6,728 nt of DNA from Methylophilus sp. (GTDB lineage Bacteria > Pseudomonadota > Gammaproteobacteria > Burkholderiales > Methylophilaceae), in assembly GCA_027489475.1 (NCBI GenBank), contig JAIXZQ010000128.1:1-6728 (forward strand), written 5' to 3'. A program made the position numbers and the translations under genes. The notes under the pieces are model-generated. The model searched no databases. It was not told the DNA's origin and saw only the letters and a list, made by a program, of their open reading frames with translations. Every line of letters begins with the position of its first letter. The stretch's first letter is position 1. Below, in pieces: positions 1 to 5,098 of the stretch.

Positions 1-764
1 AAGCGTTGCAAGCCTAGATTGCGGATACGTTTACCCGTCGCCGGCGTTTCTGGGGGTGTAGGCGGAGCCGCGACTGACCGTGCCGCCGCCAACCATTGCA
101 AGACCGTATGCTGCGGCGTCGGCGCCCCATCCGTCACTATCAGGTGATGGGGTAATGGCTGACCGTGTGCAACGCAGTCATACAAATGCATCACCGTGGT
201 CACCACATCTTGTTCGTGAATGCGATTGGTCCAATGCGTCACGGTCGGCCAGCGCTCAGGTTGTTGCAACAGCCGTAACAAATACAAGCGTTGTGGGCCA
301 TAAATACCAGACAACCGTAATGCGGTATGCCCGCAGGGCAAGTCTTGCAGACACTGTTCAGCCGTTAACAAGACCTGACCGGAAGGCTCGCTAGGCTGCG
401 CAGGCGTGTCATCGTCTACCCACTCGCCTTGTTGTTGACCATAGACTCCAGTGCTGGAAATAAAAAATACATGCTTGAGTGCCTGACGATTCACTTGTTG
501 CAAGACATTGCGCAACCCTTCCACATAGGTCTGCTGATAGCTTTGTCCGGCTACGGGCGCTAAGCACACCAGCAAAATATCGGCAGTCACCGCCTGCAAT
601 GGCGCCAAACTGTGCGCGGACAACACGTCTGCTTGTAACAGTTGTGCGCCTGCCGGCACCGCACGCGGTGATTTTCGCACCACGGTGAGACGGTGTCCGT
701 GCGCCAGCGTGGCCTCGACAATCAACTGCCCCAAGTCGCCACAGCCTATTTGTACGATCTGCAT
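1..764 (-). CDS. Atypical extended SDR, NAD(P)-binding epimerase-like protein (YeeZ type), 3' end cut by window edge
   Basis: The frame is open from the ATG at 764 down to the left edge: 254 residues and no stop. It begins MQIVQIGCGDLGQ, and G7-C8-G9-D10-L11-G12 is the dinucleotide-binding GxGxxG turn of a Rossmann fold. FISSTGVYG (residues 101-109), the segment QGEWVDDDTP (112-121) and ALRLSGIYGP (148-157) are typical of the extended SDR family, closest to YeeZ-like 'NAD-dependent epimerases'. Where SDR enzymes carry YxxxK before LxAE, this protein has PSGQVLLTAE (127-136), so Tyr and Lys are replaced. The visible end, GKRIRNLGLQ, resembles the family's C-terminal segment, so probably only about 20-30 residues are missing. 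The ATG has a strong GAGGAG six bases upstream. Substrate and role are unknown; an NAD(P)H-binding role is inferred from the fold. It follows the Nudix gene on the same strand after a 137-bp gap and may have its own promoter. Confidence 0.85.
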   Translation of the reverse strand, partial: MQIVQIGCGDLGQLIVEATLAHGHRLTVVRKSPRAVPAGAQLLQADVLSAHSLAPLQAVTADILLVCLAPVAGQSYQQTYVEGLRNVLQQVNRQALKHVFFISSTGVYGQQQGEWVDDDTPAQPSEPSGQVLLTAEQCLQDLPCGHTALRLSGIYGPQRLYLLRLLQQPERWPTVTHWTNRIHEQDVVTTVMHLYDCVAHGQPLPHHLIVTDGAPTPQHTVLQWLAAARSVAAPPTPPETPATGKRIRNLGLQR

Positions 765-770
765 GCATCA

Positions 771-776
771 CTCCTC
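771..776 (-). promoter_or_regulatory. Shine-Dalgarno site for the SDR gene
   Basis: On the minus strand GAGGAG is followed by six bases (TGATGC) and then the ATG at 764. This spacing selects that ATG over the out-of-frame ATGs at 768 and 771. Confidence 0.75.
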
Positions 777-812
777 ATCACACTGGCGCGTCTTATCGTA
801 ACGAGCGCACTT

Positions 813-841
813 TTAATATGCTGTCTTAAAACCATGTGCAA
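813..841 (-). promoter_or_regulatory. Candidate sigma-70 promoter for the SDR gene
   Basis: Read on the minus strand, TTGCAC (841-836) and TATTAA (818-813) are separated by exactly 17 bases. They match the -35 and -10 consensus at three and four of six positions. Transcription would start near 806, about 42 bases before the ATG at 764. The match is modest, so this is a candidate only. It is supported by its place in the AT-richer gap between the two minus-strand genes. Confidence 0.35.
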
Positions 842-843
842 TT

Positions 844-862
844 TTAGAAAAGCTTTATCTAA
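844..862. repeat. Imperfect inverted repeat beside the SDR promoter candidate
   Basis: TTAGAAAAGCTTTATCTAA pairs TTAGA with TCTAA, then has one A-A mismatch, two further A-T pairs and a three-base centre. It lies directly upstream of the candidate -35 of the SDR gene and about 40 bases after the stop of the Nudix gene. It could be a protein-binding site or a weak hairpin. There is no T-run that would make it a convincing terminator. Confidence 0.3.
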
Positions 863-901
863 GCACGCACATTTCTGTTCCCAAAAGCCTATGGCTGCGC
901 T

Positions 902-1519
902 TTACACCTCGCCCTTCGACACAACGTCAGGCAGCGTATGTTTGCGCAGATAGCGTTCCGCTAACAACAGGGCAGACAAGGTTTTGCTGTCGGTAATCAC
1001 GCCCTGCTCAACCGCCTGCATGACCTGTTGCCAAGGCCAGCTAAATACCGTCATGGCTTCATCAGCATCGCGGGCGTGGTTCCCCGCCACCAGCCCGCTG
1101 GCTAGATAGACATGAATCACCTCGTTCGAATAGCCAATACAGGGATGTTGCACGCCCAATTTATGCCAGTGCCGTGCGCTATAGCCGGTTTCTTCTTGCA
1201 ACTCTCGCTGCCCAGTCACCAATACAGGCTCGCCTGCATCTATTTTACCGGCGGGCAATTCAATAAACACTTGCCGGAGTGGGTATCTAAACTGGCGTTC
1301 TAGAATCACTTCGCCCTCGGCGGTTAACGCCACCACCACGACTGCGCCGGGATGCTCGACATATTCACGTCCAGTCATATGGCCATTGGCTAAACGCACG
1401 ACGTCATCGCGCACGGTAAGCAATTTGCCTTGAACCAGTACTTGGCTAGAAACGGTGTGCTCCATTAAACCGGCATCATTTGCGTCTAGCGGTTGTAGGG
1501 GGGGACGCTCATTTGTCAT
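902..1519 (-). CDS. Nudix hydrolase, ADP-ribose pyrophosphatase type
   Basis: A 205-residue cytosolic Nudix hydrolase. From the ATG at 1519, residues 91-113 form a complete Nudix box: G91, five residues, E97, seven residues, then R105-E106-L-Q-E109-E110-T-G-Y (GX5EX7REUXEEXG). The Glu residues of REUXEE bind the catalytic Mg/Mn ions. The preceding ERQFRYPLRQVFIELPAGK is typical of the ADP-ribose/nucleoside-diphosphate-sugar pyrophosphatase subfamily (NudF/YffH-like), which cleaves ADP-ribose to AMP and ribose 5-phosphate. The exact substrate cannot be fixed from sequence. An in-frame TTG at 1528 would add three residues, but the only ribosome-binding-like sequence (AAGG) lies 10 bases before the ATG at 1519 and one base before that TTG, so I chose the ATG. 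The gene is divergent from ribE across a 199-bp spacer. It could be co-transcribed with the downstream SDR gene, although the 137-bp gap and a promoter candidate there argue for partial independence. Confidence 0.92.
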   Translation of the reverse strand: MTNERPPLQPLDANDAGLMEHTVSSQVLVQGKLLTVRDDVVRLANGHMTGREYVEHPGAVVVVALTAEGEVILERQFRYPLRQVFIELPAGKIDAGEPVLVTGQRELQEETGYSARHWHKLGVQHPCIGYSNEVIHVYLASGLVAGNHARDADEAMTVFSWPWQQVMQAVEQGVITDSKTLSALLLAERYLRKHTLPDVVSKGEV

Positions 1520-1646
1520 TGCGGGCAAGCCTTAGCGTGATTGGCTGAAAGCGGGCATAAACATTGCCATGAGGTGATTACAAGCCGTTGAAATGTCATA
1601 GAACGCAATAGTCCAGCATGCGCGCAACCGTCTGGCTGCGAAGTGC

Positions 1647-1698
1647 GCATGGCTAACCCAGAGAAAAATGTTGGTTGAATGGGGTTACTTTAGCATGC
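1647..1698. repeat. Imperfect inverted repeat upstream of ribE
   Basis: Outer arms GCATG (1647-1651) and CATGC (1694-1698) and inner arms TAACCC (1654-1659) and GGGTTA (1682-1687) are complementary, with unequal bulges and a 22-base centre (1660-1681). The right half sits directly before the extended -10 of ribE, where a -35 would be. It may be an operator or cruciform. It would fall in RNA only if a second promoter further upstream is used. No FMN riboswitch motifs are recognisable here. Confidence 0.3.
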
Positions 1699-1703
1699 AG
1701 CAC

Positions 1704-1712
1704 TGATAAAAT
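1704..1712 (+). promoter_or_regulatory. Extended -10 promoter candidate for the ribE operon
   Basis: TGA followed by TAAAAT fits the extended -10 pattern TGnTATAAT, with five of six bases of the hexamer matching. No good -35 is present at 16-18 bp spacing, which is common for extended -10 promoters. The usual seven-base distance from the -10 puts the start site at about 1719, the A of the ribE ATG, implying a leaderless or nearly leaderless mRNA. This agrees with the absence of any Shine-Dalgarno sequence before ribE. Confidence 0.5.
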
Positions 1713-1718
1713 CACAGC

Positions 1719-2324
1719 ATGTTTACAGGCATTATTCAAAGCGTCGGCCAGATCGCCGAAATCATCCCCCAAGGTCAAGATTGTCGATTGCGCATTCAGG
1801 TTGGCAGCCTTGAGATGCAAGATGTGCAATGTGGTGACAGCATTGCCGTCAATGGCGTCTGTCTCACCGTCACGGCCTTTGATGCCAGACAGTTTGAAGT
1901 CATGGTCTCGCAGGTGTCCCTAGAGGCGACTTGTGGCCTGAATCGACTGGGGCCGGTCAATCTTGAAAAAGCCTTACGTCTGGCAGATCGATTAGGTGGG
2001 CATTTGGTCACAGGGCATGTGGATGGGGTAGGTACTATCACCACGCTGGCTGAAACGGGCGAGTGTTGGTTGTTGCAAGTGCGTGTCCCGCATGCGCTCA
2101 GCAAATACATCGCCAAAAAAGGCTCGTTGTGCGTCAATGGCATCAGCCTGACGGTCAACGAGATTGTGGACGATGTGGTGAGCATTAATCTGATTCCACA
2201 CACCATGCAACACACCATGATGCATGCCGCTCGGCAAGGAGACCAAGTCAATCTCGAAATTGATTTGATTGCTCGCTATGTCGAACGCATGCAAACTTGG
2301 GAGGCCAGCCCATGTCCGGCGTAA
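1719..2324 (+). CDS. ribE: Riboflavin synthase, alpha subunit
   Basis: Catalyses the last step of riboflavin synthesis: dismutation of two 6,7-dimethyl-8-ribityllumazines to riboflavin and 5-amino-6-ribitylamino-uracil, as a cytosolic homotrimer. The 201-residue product has the usual length and the two-lobe duplicated barrel. Lobe 1 starts MFTGII and carries GDSIAVNGVCLTVT (39-52); lobe 2 carries GGHLVTGHVDGVG (93-105) and CVNGISLTVN (138-147). F2, S41 and C48, which are conserved and functionally important in the family, are present. The start is fixed by the invariant MFTGI beginning. No Shine-Dalgarno sequence precedes it, whereas an extended -10 ends six bases before the ATG. The gene is first of a seven-gene plus-strand run, and its last 13 bases overlap ribBA in another frame. 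The same enzyme is called ribC in E. coli. Confidence 0.97.
   Translation: MFTGIIQSVGQIAEIIPQGQDCRLRIQVGSLEMQDVQCGDSIAVNGVCLTVTAFDARQFEVMVSQVSLEATCGLNRLGPVNLEKALRLADRLGGHLVTGHVDGVGTITTLAETGECWLLQVRVPHALSKYIAKKGSLCVNGISLTVNEIVDDVVSINLIPHTMQHTMMHAARQGDQVNLEIDLIARYVERMQTWEASPCPA
2299..2304 (+). promoter_or_regulatory. Shine-Dalgarno site that sets the ribBA start
   Basis: GGGAGG lies inside the 3' end of ribE, seven bases before the ATG at 2312. It rules in that ATG over the in-frame upstream TTG at 2297, which would overlap the site itself. Confidence 0.8.
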
Positions 2325-3436
2325 TCAGCCCAATTGAAGCCATCATTGCCGATATCCGTGCTGGCAAGATGGTGATTCTGGTAGACGATGAACACCGCGA
2401 AAACGAGGGCGACTTTGTCATCGCCGCCGAGTTTGTCACCGCCGAACATATCAATTTTATGGCCAAATATGGCCGTGGTCTGATTTGTTTAACCCTGACC
2501 GAGCAGCGTTGCCGCCAGTTGAATCTGCCGCCCATGGTGCAAAAAAACGGCACCCGACTGGGCACCAACTTCACCGTCTCTATCGAAGCTGCAGAAGGGG
2601 TGACCACTGGCATCTCTGCGGCTGACCGTGCCACCACCATACGCGCGGCGATTGCTAAACAGGCCAATGCCAGCAGCATCGTCAGCCCCGGACATATTTT
2701 TCCATTAGCTGCCATGAATGGCGGCGTACTGGTGCGTGCCGGCCATACCGAAGCAGGCTGCGATTTGGCACAACTTGCGGGCTGCGAACCCGCCAGTGTG
2801 ATTTGTGAAATTCTCAAAGATGATGGCGAAATGGCGCGTCTTCCAGACCTGATGCAAGTTGCGGCTGAGCACAACATCAAAATAGGCACCATCGCTGACC
2901 TGATTCATTACCGTGCCGGTCATGAGACCCTAATAGAACGCAGTGCCGAACGCCAAATAGAAACCGTGTATGGGCCCATGCGGTTGATTGCTTACCGTGA
3001 CACCATTGCGCAAGAAACGCATCTGGTGCTGATGAAAGGCGATCCGCGCAGCGCTGATGAGGTACTGGTGAGGGTGCATGAACCCTTGTCCATGATAGAC
3101 CTGCTGGATACCAGCCATCAGTCACATAGCTGGAACCTGCTGCAAGCCATGCGCACTTTGCAAAGCGCGGCCTGCGGCGTCATGGTACTGATTAACCACG
3201 ATGAAGACGGACTCGGGCTGACTGACCGCATTTTACGCGCGGATCAACGCATGGTACTGAATCAAGAGTTGCGTAACTACGGCATCGGCTCGCAGATTTT
3301 GTTAGATTTAGGCGTGAAAAAAATGCGCTTGATGGCCACCCCGCGCAAAATGCCGAGCATGGATGGCTTTGGCTTTGAAATCACCGGCTATCTGAGCCCA
3401 GAGCAAGCCACAACTGGGCAGACAGGCGCCGCATGA
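2312..3436 (+). CDS. ribBA: 3,4-dihydroxy-2-butanone-4-phosphate synthase with degenerate GTP cyclohydrolase II-like domain (RibBX type)
   Basis: A 374-residue two-domain protein. The N-terminal RibB domain (about 1-205) converts ribulose 5-phosphate to 3,4-dihydroxy-2-butanone 4-phosphate and formate for riboflavin synthesis. It keeps the acidic Mg-binding loop DDEHRENEGD (25-34), GVTTGISAADR (96-106), GHIFPL (127-132), RAGHTEA (142-148) and DDGEMAR (170-176), so it should be active. The C-terminal domain (about 215-362) has the RibA fold signature RNYGIGSQILLDLGVKKMRL (321-340). It lacks the three zinc-binding cysteines of GTP cyclohydrolase II: VRVHEPLSMIDLLDTSHQSH (253-272) stands where the first would be. 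The catalytic RGIGL motif is DGLGL (299-303). GTP cyclohydrolase activity is therefore unlikely. This matches the RibBX variant known in Proteobacteria, and a separate ribA is expected elsewhere. The ATG at 2312 has GGGAGG seven bases upstream and lies 13 bases inside ribE. The gene overlaps yqgE by ATGA. Confidence 0.95.
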   Translation: MSGVISPIEAIIADIRAGKMVILVDDEHRENEGDFVIAAEFVTAEHINFMAKYGRGLICLTLTEQRCRQLNLPPMVQKNGTRLGTNFTVSIEAAEGVTTGISAADRATTIRAAIAKQANASSIVSPGHIFPLAAMNGGVLVRAGHTEAGCDLAQLAGCEPASVICEILKDDGEMARLPDLMQVAAEHNIKIGTIADLIHYRAGHETLIERSAERQIETVYGPMRLIAYRDTIAQETHLVLMKGDPRSADEVLVRVHEPLSMIDLLDTSHQSHSWNLLQAMRTLQSAACGVMVLINHDEDGLGLTDRILRADQRMVLNQELRNYGIGSQILLDLGVKKMRLMATPRKMPSMDGFGFEITGYLSPEQATTGQTGAA

Positions 3437-4050
3437 GTGCATCACTGACCACGGGCTTCCCTTCACGAGATACGCCTCAGCGGCTTAATTTGACTGGGCA
3501 GATACTGATTGCGATGCCGGCCATGCAAGACCCCTACTTTAGCAAAAGCGTGATTTTGATATGCAATCACGATGCCGATGGGGCCATGGGCCTGATCCTC
3601 AATCATCCATTGCAATTAAATGTGGGTGATTTATTTGAACAACTGGATATGGCGTGTGACGTCCCCAAACAACAAGCGCGTCAGGTGCAGTTTGGCGGCC
3701 CGGTGCAGGTTGAGCGCGGATTTGTTTTACATAGTCCCGCCAGCGAATTTAACACCACCATGACCCTGTCTGATGGATTGGCACTGACCTCCTCTAAGGA
3801 CATTCTCGAGGCGGCCTCGCGCGACGAGGCGCCAGCAGACTTGTTTATCGCGCTCGGCTACACTGGCTGGTCGGCTGGGCAGCTTGAAGAAGAAATTCTA
3901 GACAATGCGTGGCTGACCTTGCCGCTGCAAGACCATGGTCAGCTGCATAAACTGATTTTCAAATTGCCGAATGACGACAAACTGAGTTGGGCCATGCATC
4001 AACTGGGGGTGGATTTTGCCACCCTGTCCGAGGTGGCTGGTCATGCCTGA
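3433..4050 (+). CDS. yqgE: YqgE/AlgH family protein (DUF179)
   Basis: A 205-residue soluble protein of the YqgE/AlgH family, whose biochemical role is not established; in Pseudomonas the homologue was named for an effect on alginate production. Recognisable family blocks are LIAMPAMQDPYFSKSVILIC (25-44), GAMGLILNHP (50-59), FGGPVQVERGFVLH (87-100), LTSSKDIL (118-125) and LGYTGWSAGQLEEEI (141-155). It has an N-terminal extension of roughly 15-20 residues before the usual start region (LNLTGQILIAMP). The ATG overlaps the ribBA stop as ATGA with only a weak AGGC upstream, so translation is probably coupled to ribBA. The 3' end overlaps ruvX by eight bases. Neighbourhood with ruvX and pyrR is common in beta- and gammaproteobacteria. 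Confidence 0.93.
   Translation: MSASLTTGFPSRDTPQRLNLTGQILIAMPAMQDPYFSKSVILICNHDADGAMGLILNHPLQLNVGDLFEQLDMACDVPKQQARQVQFGGPVQVERGFVLHSPASEFNTTMTLSDGLALTSSKDILEAASRDEAPADLFIALGYTGWSAGQLEEEILDNAWLTLPLQDHGQLHKLIFKLPNDDKLSWAMHQLGVDFATLSEVAGHA
4030..4034 (+). promoter_or_regulatory. Shine-Dalgarno site that sets the ruvX start
   Basis: GAGGT within the 3' end of yqgE is eight bases before the ATG at 4043. It supports this start over the in-frame GTG codons at 4124 and 4133, which would give a conventional short RuvX but have no ribosome-binding sequence in front of them. Confidence 0.6.
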
Positions 4051-4546
4051 TGTGCAGCCGCATGGCAAACAGCCTTTGACGCAAAGCCACCTGCCGATTA
4101 CCGAACGCCGTTATGCTGACATTGTGGGCACCGTGCTGGGGTTTGACTTTGGCGAGCGGCGTATCGGCGTGGCCGTCGGTGATACCCTGCTCAAACTTGC
4201 GCACCCGCTAGAGACCATAGACAGTGAGGCCAATGCCACCCGGTTTGCTGCCATTGAGCGCTTGCTGCGCGACTGGCAACCCGCCCTGTTGGTGGTGGGG
4301 CTACCGCTGTCATTGTCGGGGGAGGCGCATGCCATGACGGCACTGGCGCAAAAGTTTGCCCAGCGGCTAGAAGGCCGCTTTAACCTGCCAGTGATGATGG
4401 TCGATGAGCGCCTGACATCCGCCGAAGCCGCACAGTCGCTCCGTCAAGCCGGGGTTCATGGACGGGCACAGAAAGCCATGCTCGACCAAGTGGCGGCACA
4501 GACCATATTGCAATCCTATTTTGATACTTATCATGCTGGCGCATAG
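4043..4546 (+). CDS. ruvX: Putative pre-16S rRNA nuclease / Holliday junction resolvase-like YqgF
   Basis: A 167-residue RNase H-fold protein of the YqgF/RuvX family, implicated in 5'-end processing of pre-16S rRNA; the older resolvase name rests on fold similarity. Motifs in order are GFDFGERRIGVAVGD (33-47, first catalytic Asp at 35), VVGLPLSLSGE (84-94), DERLTSAEA (121-129, acidic residues D121 and E122) and DQVAAQTIL (148-156, third catalytic Asp at 148). All expected acidic residues are present, so it should be active. Residues 1-28 are an extra N-terminal segment; E. coli RuvX has only a few residues before the FDFG motif. A shorter start at the GTG at 4124 or 4133 is possible, but the ATG at 4043 has the only good ribosome-binding site. 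The gene overlaps yqgE by eight bases and ends 12 bases before pyrR. Confidence 0.94.
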   Translation: MPDVQPHGKQPLTQSHLPITERRYADIVGTVLGFDFGERRIGVAVGDTLLKLAHPLETIDSEANATRFAAIERLLRDWQPALLVVGLPLSLSGEAHAMTALAQKFAQRLEGRFNLPVMMVDERLTSAEAAQSLRQAGVHGRAQKAMLDQVAAQTILQSYFDTYHAGA

Positions 4547-4549
4547 CGC
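4539..4549 (+). other. Small GC hairpin over the ruvX stop, next to the pyrR ribosome-binding site
   Basis: GCGC (4539-4542) and GCGC (4546-4549) can pair around an ATA loop. The ruvX stop TAG (4544-4546) lies partly in the loop, and the pyrR Shine-Dalgarno AGGAG (4550-4554) follows directly. A four-pair stem could place a modest structural control at the ruvX-pyrR junction, or be chance. Confidence 0.2.
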
Positions 4550-4558
4550 AGGAGACCT

Positions 4559-5098
4559 ATGACTCTGCCTGATCCTGAAGACTTACTTGACGCGCTGTAT
4601 GCGCAACTCAAACCGCGGGTCACCGCAGAAACCGCGCTGGTAGGCATTTATACCGGCGGCGTCTGGTTGATGGAAAAACTGTTAGCGCGCCTGCGTGCCG
4701 AGCTGGGCTATACGATAGACAGCGGCAAGCTGGATGCTGCCATGTATCGTGATGACTACACCCGCCGTGGTCTGAAATCGGCCGCCCAACCGGCGTTTAT
4801 TCCGTTTGACGTGAATGGTCGCCACTTGATTTTAATCGACGATATTTTTTACACCGGACGCACCACGCGCGCCGTGATGAATGAGTTGTTTGATTATGGC
4901 CGCCCGGCCAAGATTGAATTGGCGGTATTGATTAATCGGGGAGGCGCACAACTGCCTATCCGGCCGGATATCAGCGGAGCCGATTTACCCCTGCAAGCGG
5001 AACAGGCGTTTGAGTTGTCGATGAACACCCAAGGTCGTTTGCAATTGCGTTTGACCAGCGCCGCCACAGAGTCATCGGGAGCAGCCCGCCATGTATAA
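4559..5098 (+). CDS. pyrR: PyrR: pyrimidine operon regulator / uracil phosphoribosyltransferase homologue
   Basis: A 179-residue type I phosphoribosyltransferase of the PyrR family, of usual length. The PRPP-binding loop is clear: [18 protein letters not shown] (89-106), with D94-D95 and T99-G100-R101-T102. Other family blocks are [16 protein letters not shown] (56-71) and LPIRPD (132-137). In Bacillus, PyrR binds pyr mRNA in a UMP-dependent way and can make UMP from uracil and PRPP. Two conserved spots differ: the pyrophosphate-loop block reads GIYTGGVWL (29-37) where TRG is usual, and INRGG (125-129) stands where DRGH is usual, so uracil phosphoribosyltransferase activity is uncertain. The start has AGGAG four bases upstream. 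Only 12 bases separate it from ruvX, leaving no room for a Bacillus-style attenuator. It overlaps pyrB by eight bases, and the link with pyrB/pyrC' is the pyrRBC' arrangement known from pseudomonads. Confidence 0.94.
   Translation: MTLPDPEDLLDALYAQLKPRVTAETALVGIYTGGVWLMEKLLARLRAELGYTIDSGKLDAAMYRDDYTRRGLKSAAQPAFIPFDVNGRHLILIDDIFYTGRTTRAVMNELFDYGRPAKIELAVLINRGGAQLPIRPDISGADLPLQAEQAFELSMNTQGRLQLRLTSAATESSGAARHV

Noticed and set aside
409..771. Minus-strand open frame of 120 codons starting at 771
   Set aside because: It shares the SDR gene's ribosome-binding region but is out of frame. The frame from 764 gives the GxGxxG Rossmann protein, so this is a shadow.
883..896. Terminator-like AGCC-ATA-GGCT followed by four T residues, downstream of the Nudix gene on the minus strand
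   Set aside because: The stem is only four base pairs and the T-run is short and interrupted, too weak to call an intrinsic terminator.
80..953. Plus-strand open frames at 80-394, 479-688 and 693-953
   Set aside because: The first two are antisense to the SDR gene, whose minus-strand frame is clearly the coding one. The third crosses the SDR start and the intergenic gap, with a low-complexity, unrecognisable translation.
1520..1528. TTG start at 1528 for the Nudix hydrolase
   Set aside because: The only purine-rich site (AAGG) is a single base from that TTG but 10 bases from the ATG at 1519, so the ATG is the better start.
1680..1695. Sigma-54-like GG-N10-GC (TGGGGTTACTTTAGCA) upstream of ribE
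   Set aside because: Only the GG/GC core fits; the rest of TGGCACG-N4-TTGC is poorly matched. The adjacent extended -10 is a better explanation, and a housekeeping riboflavin operon is an unlikely sigma-54 target.
1520..1718. Possible FMN riboswitch in the spacer before the riboflavin genes
   Set aside because: I looked for the conserved RFN-element segments (such as the AGGG and GGATG-type blocks) and found none in order. The likely start site at the ATG also leaves no leader to hold one.
2297..2311. Upstream TTG start for ribBA giving five more residues
   Set aside because: That start would overlap the GGGAGG ribosome-binding site. The ATG at 2312 is seven bases from it and gives a normal RibB N-terminus.
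2248..2892. Long minus-strand open frame (214 codons) opposite ribBA
   Set aside because: It lies wholly antisense to the conserved ribE/ribBA coding sequence and its translation shows no family resemblance. Codon bias of the sense gene explains the openness.
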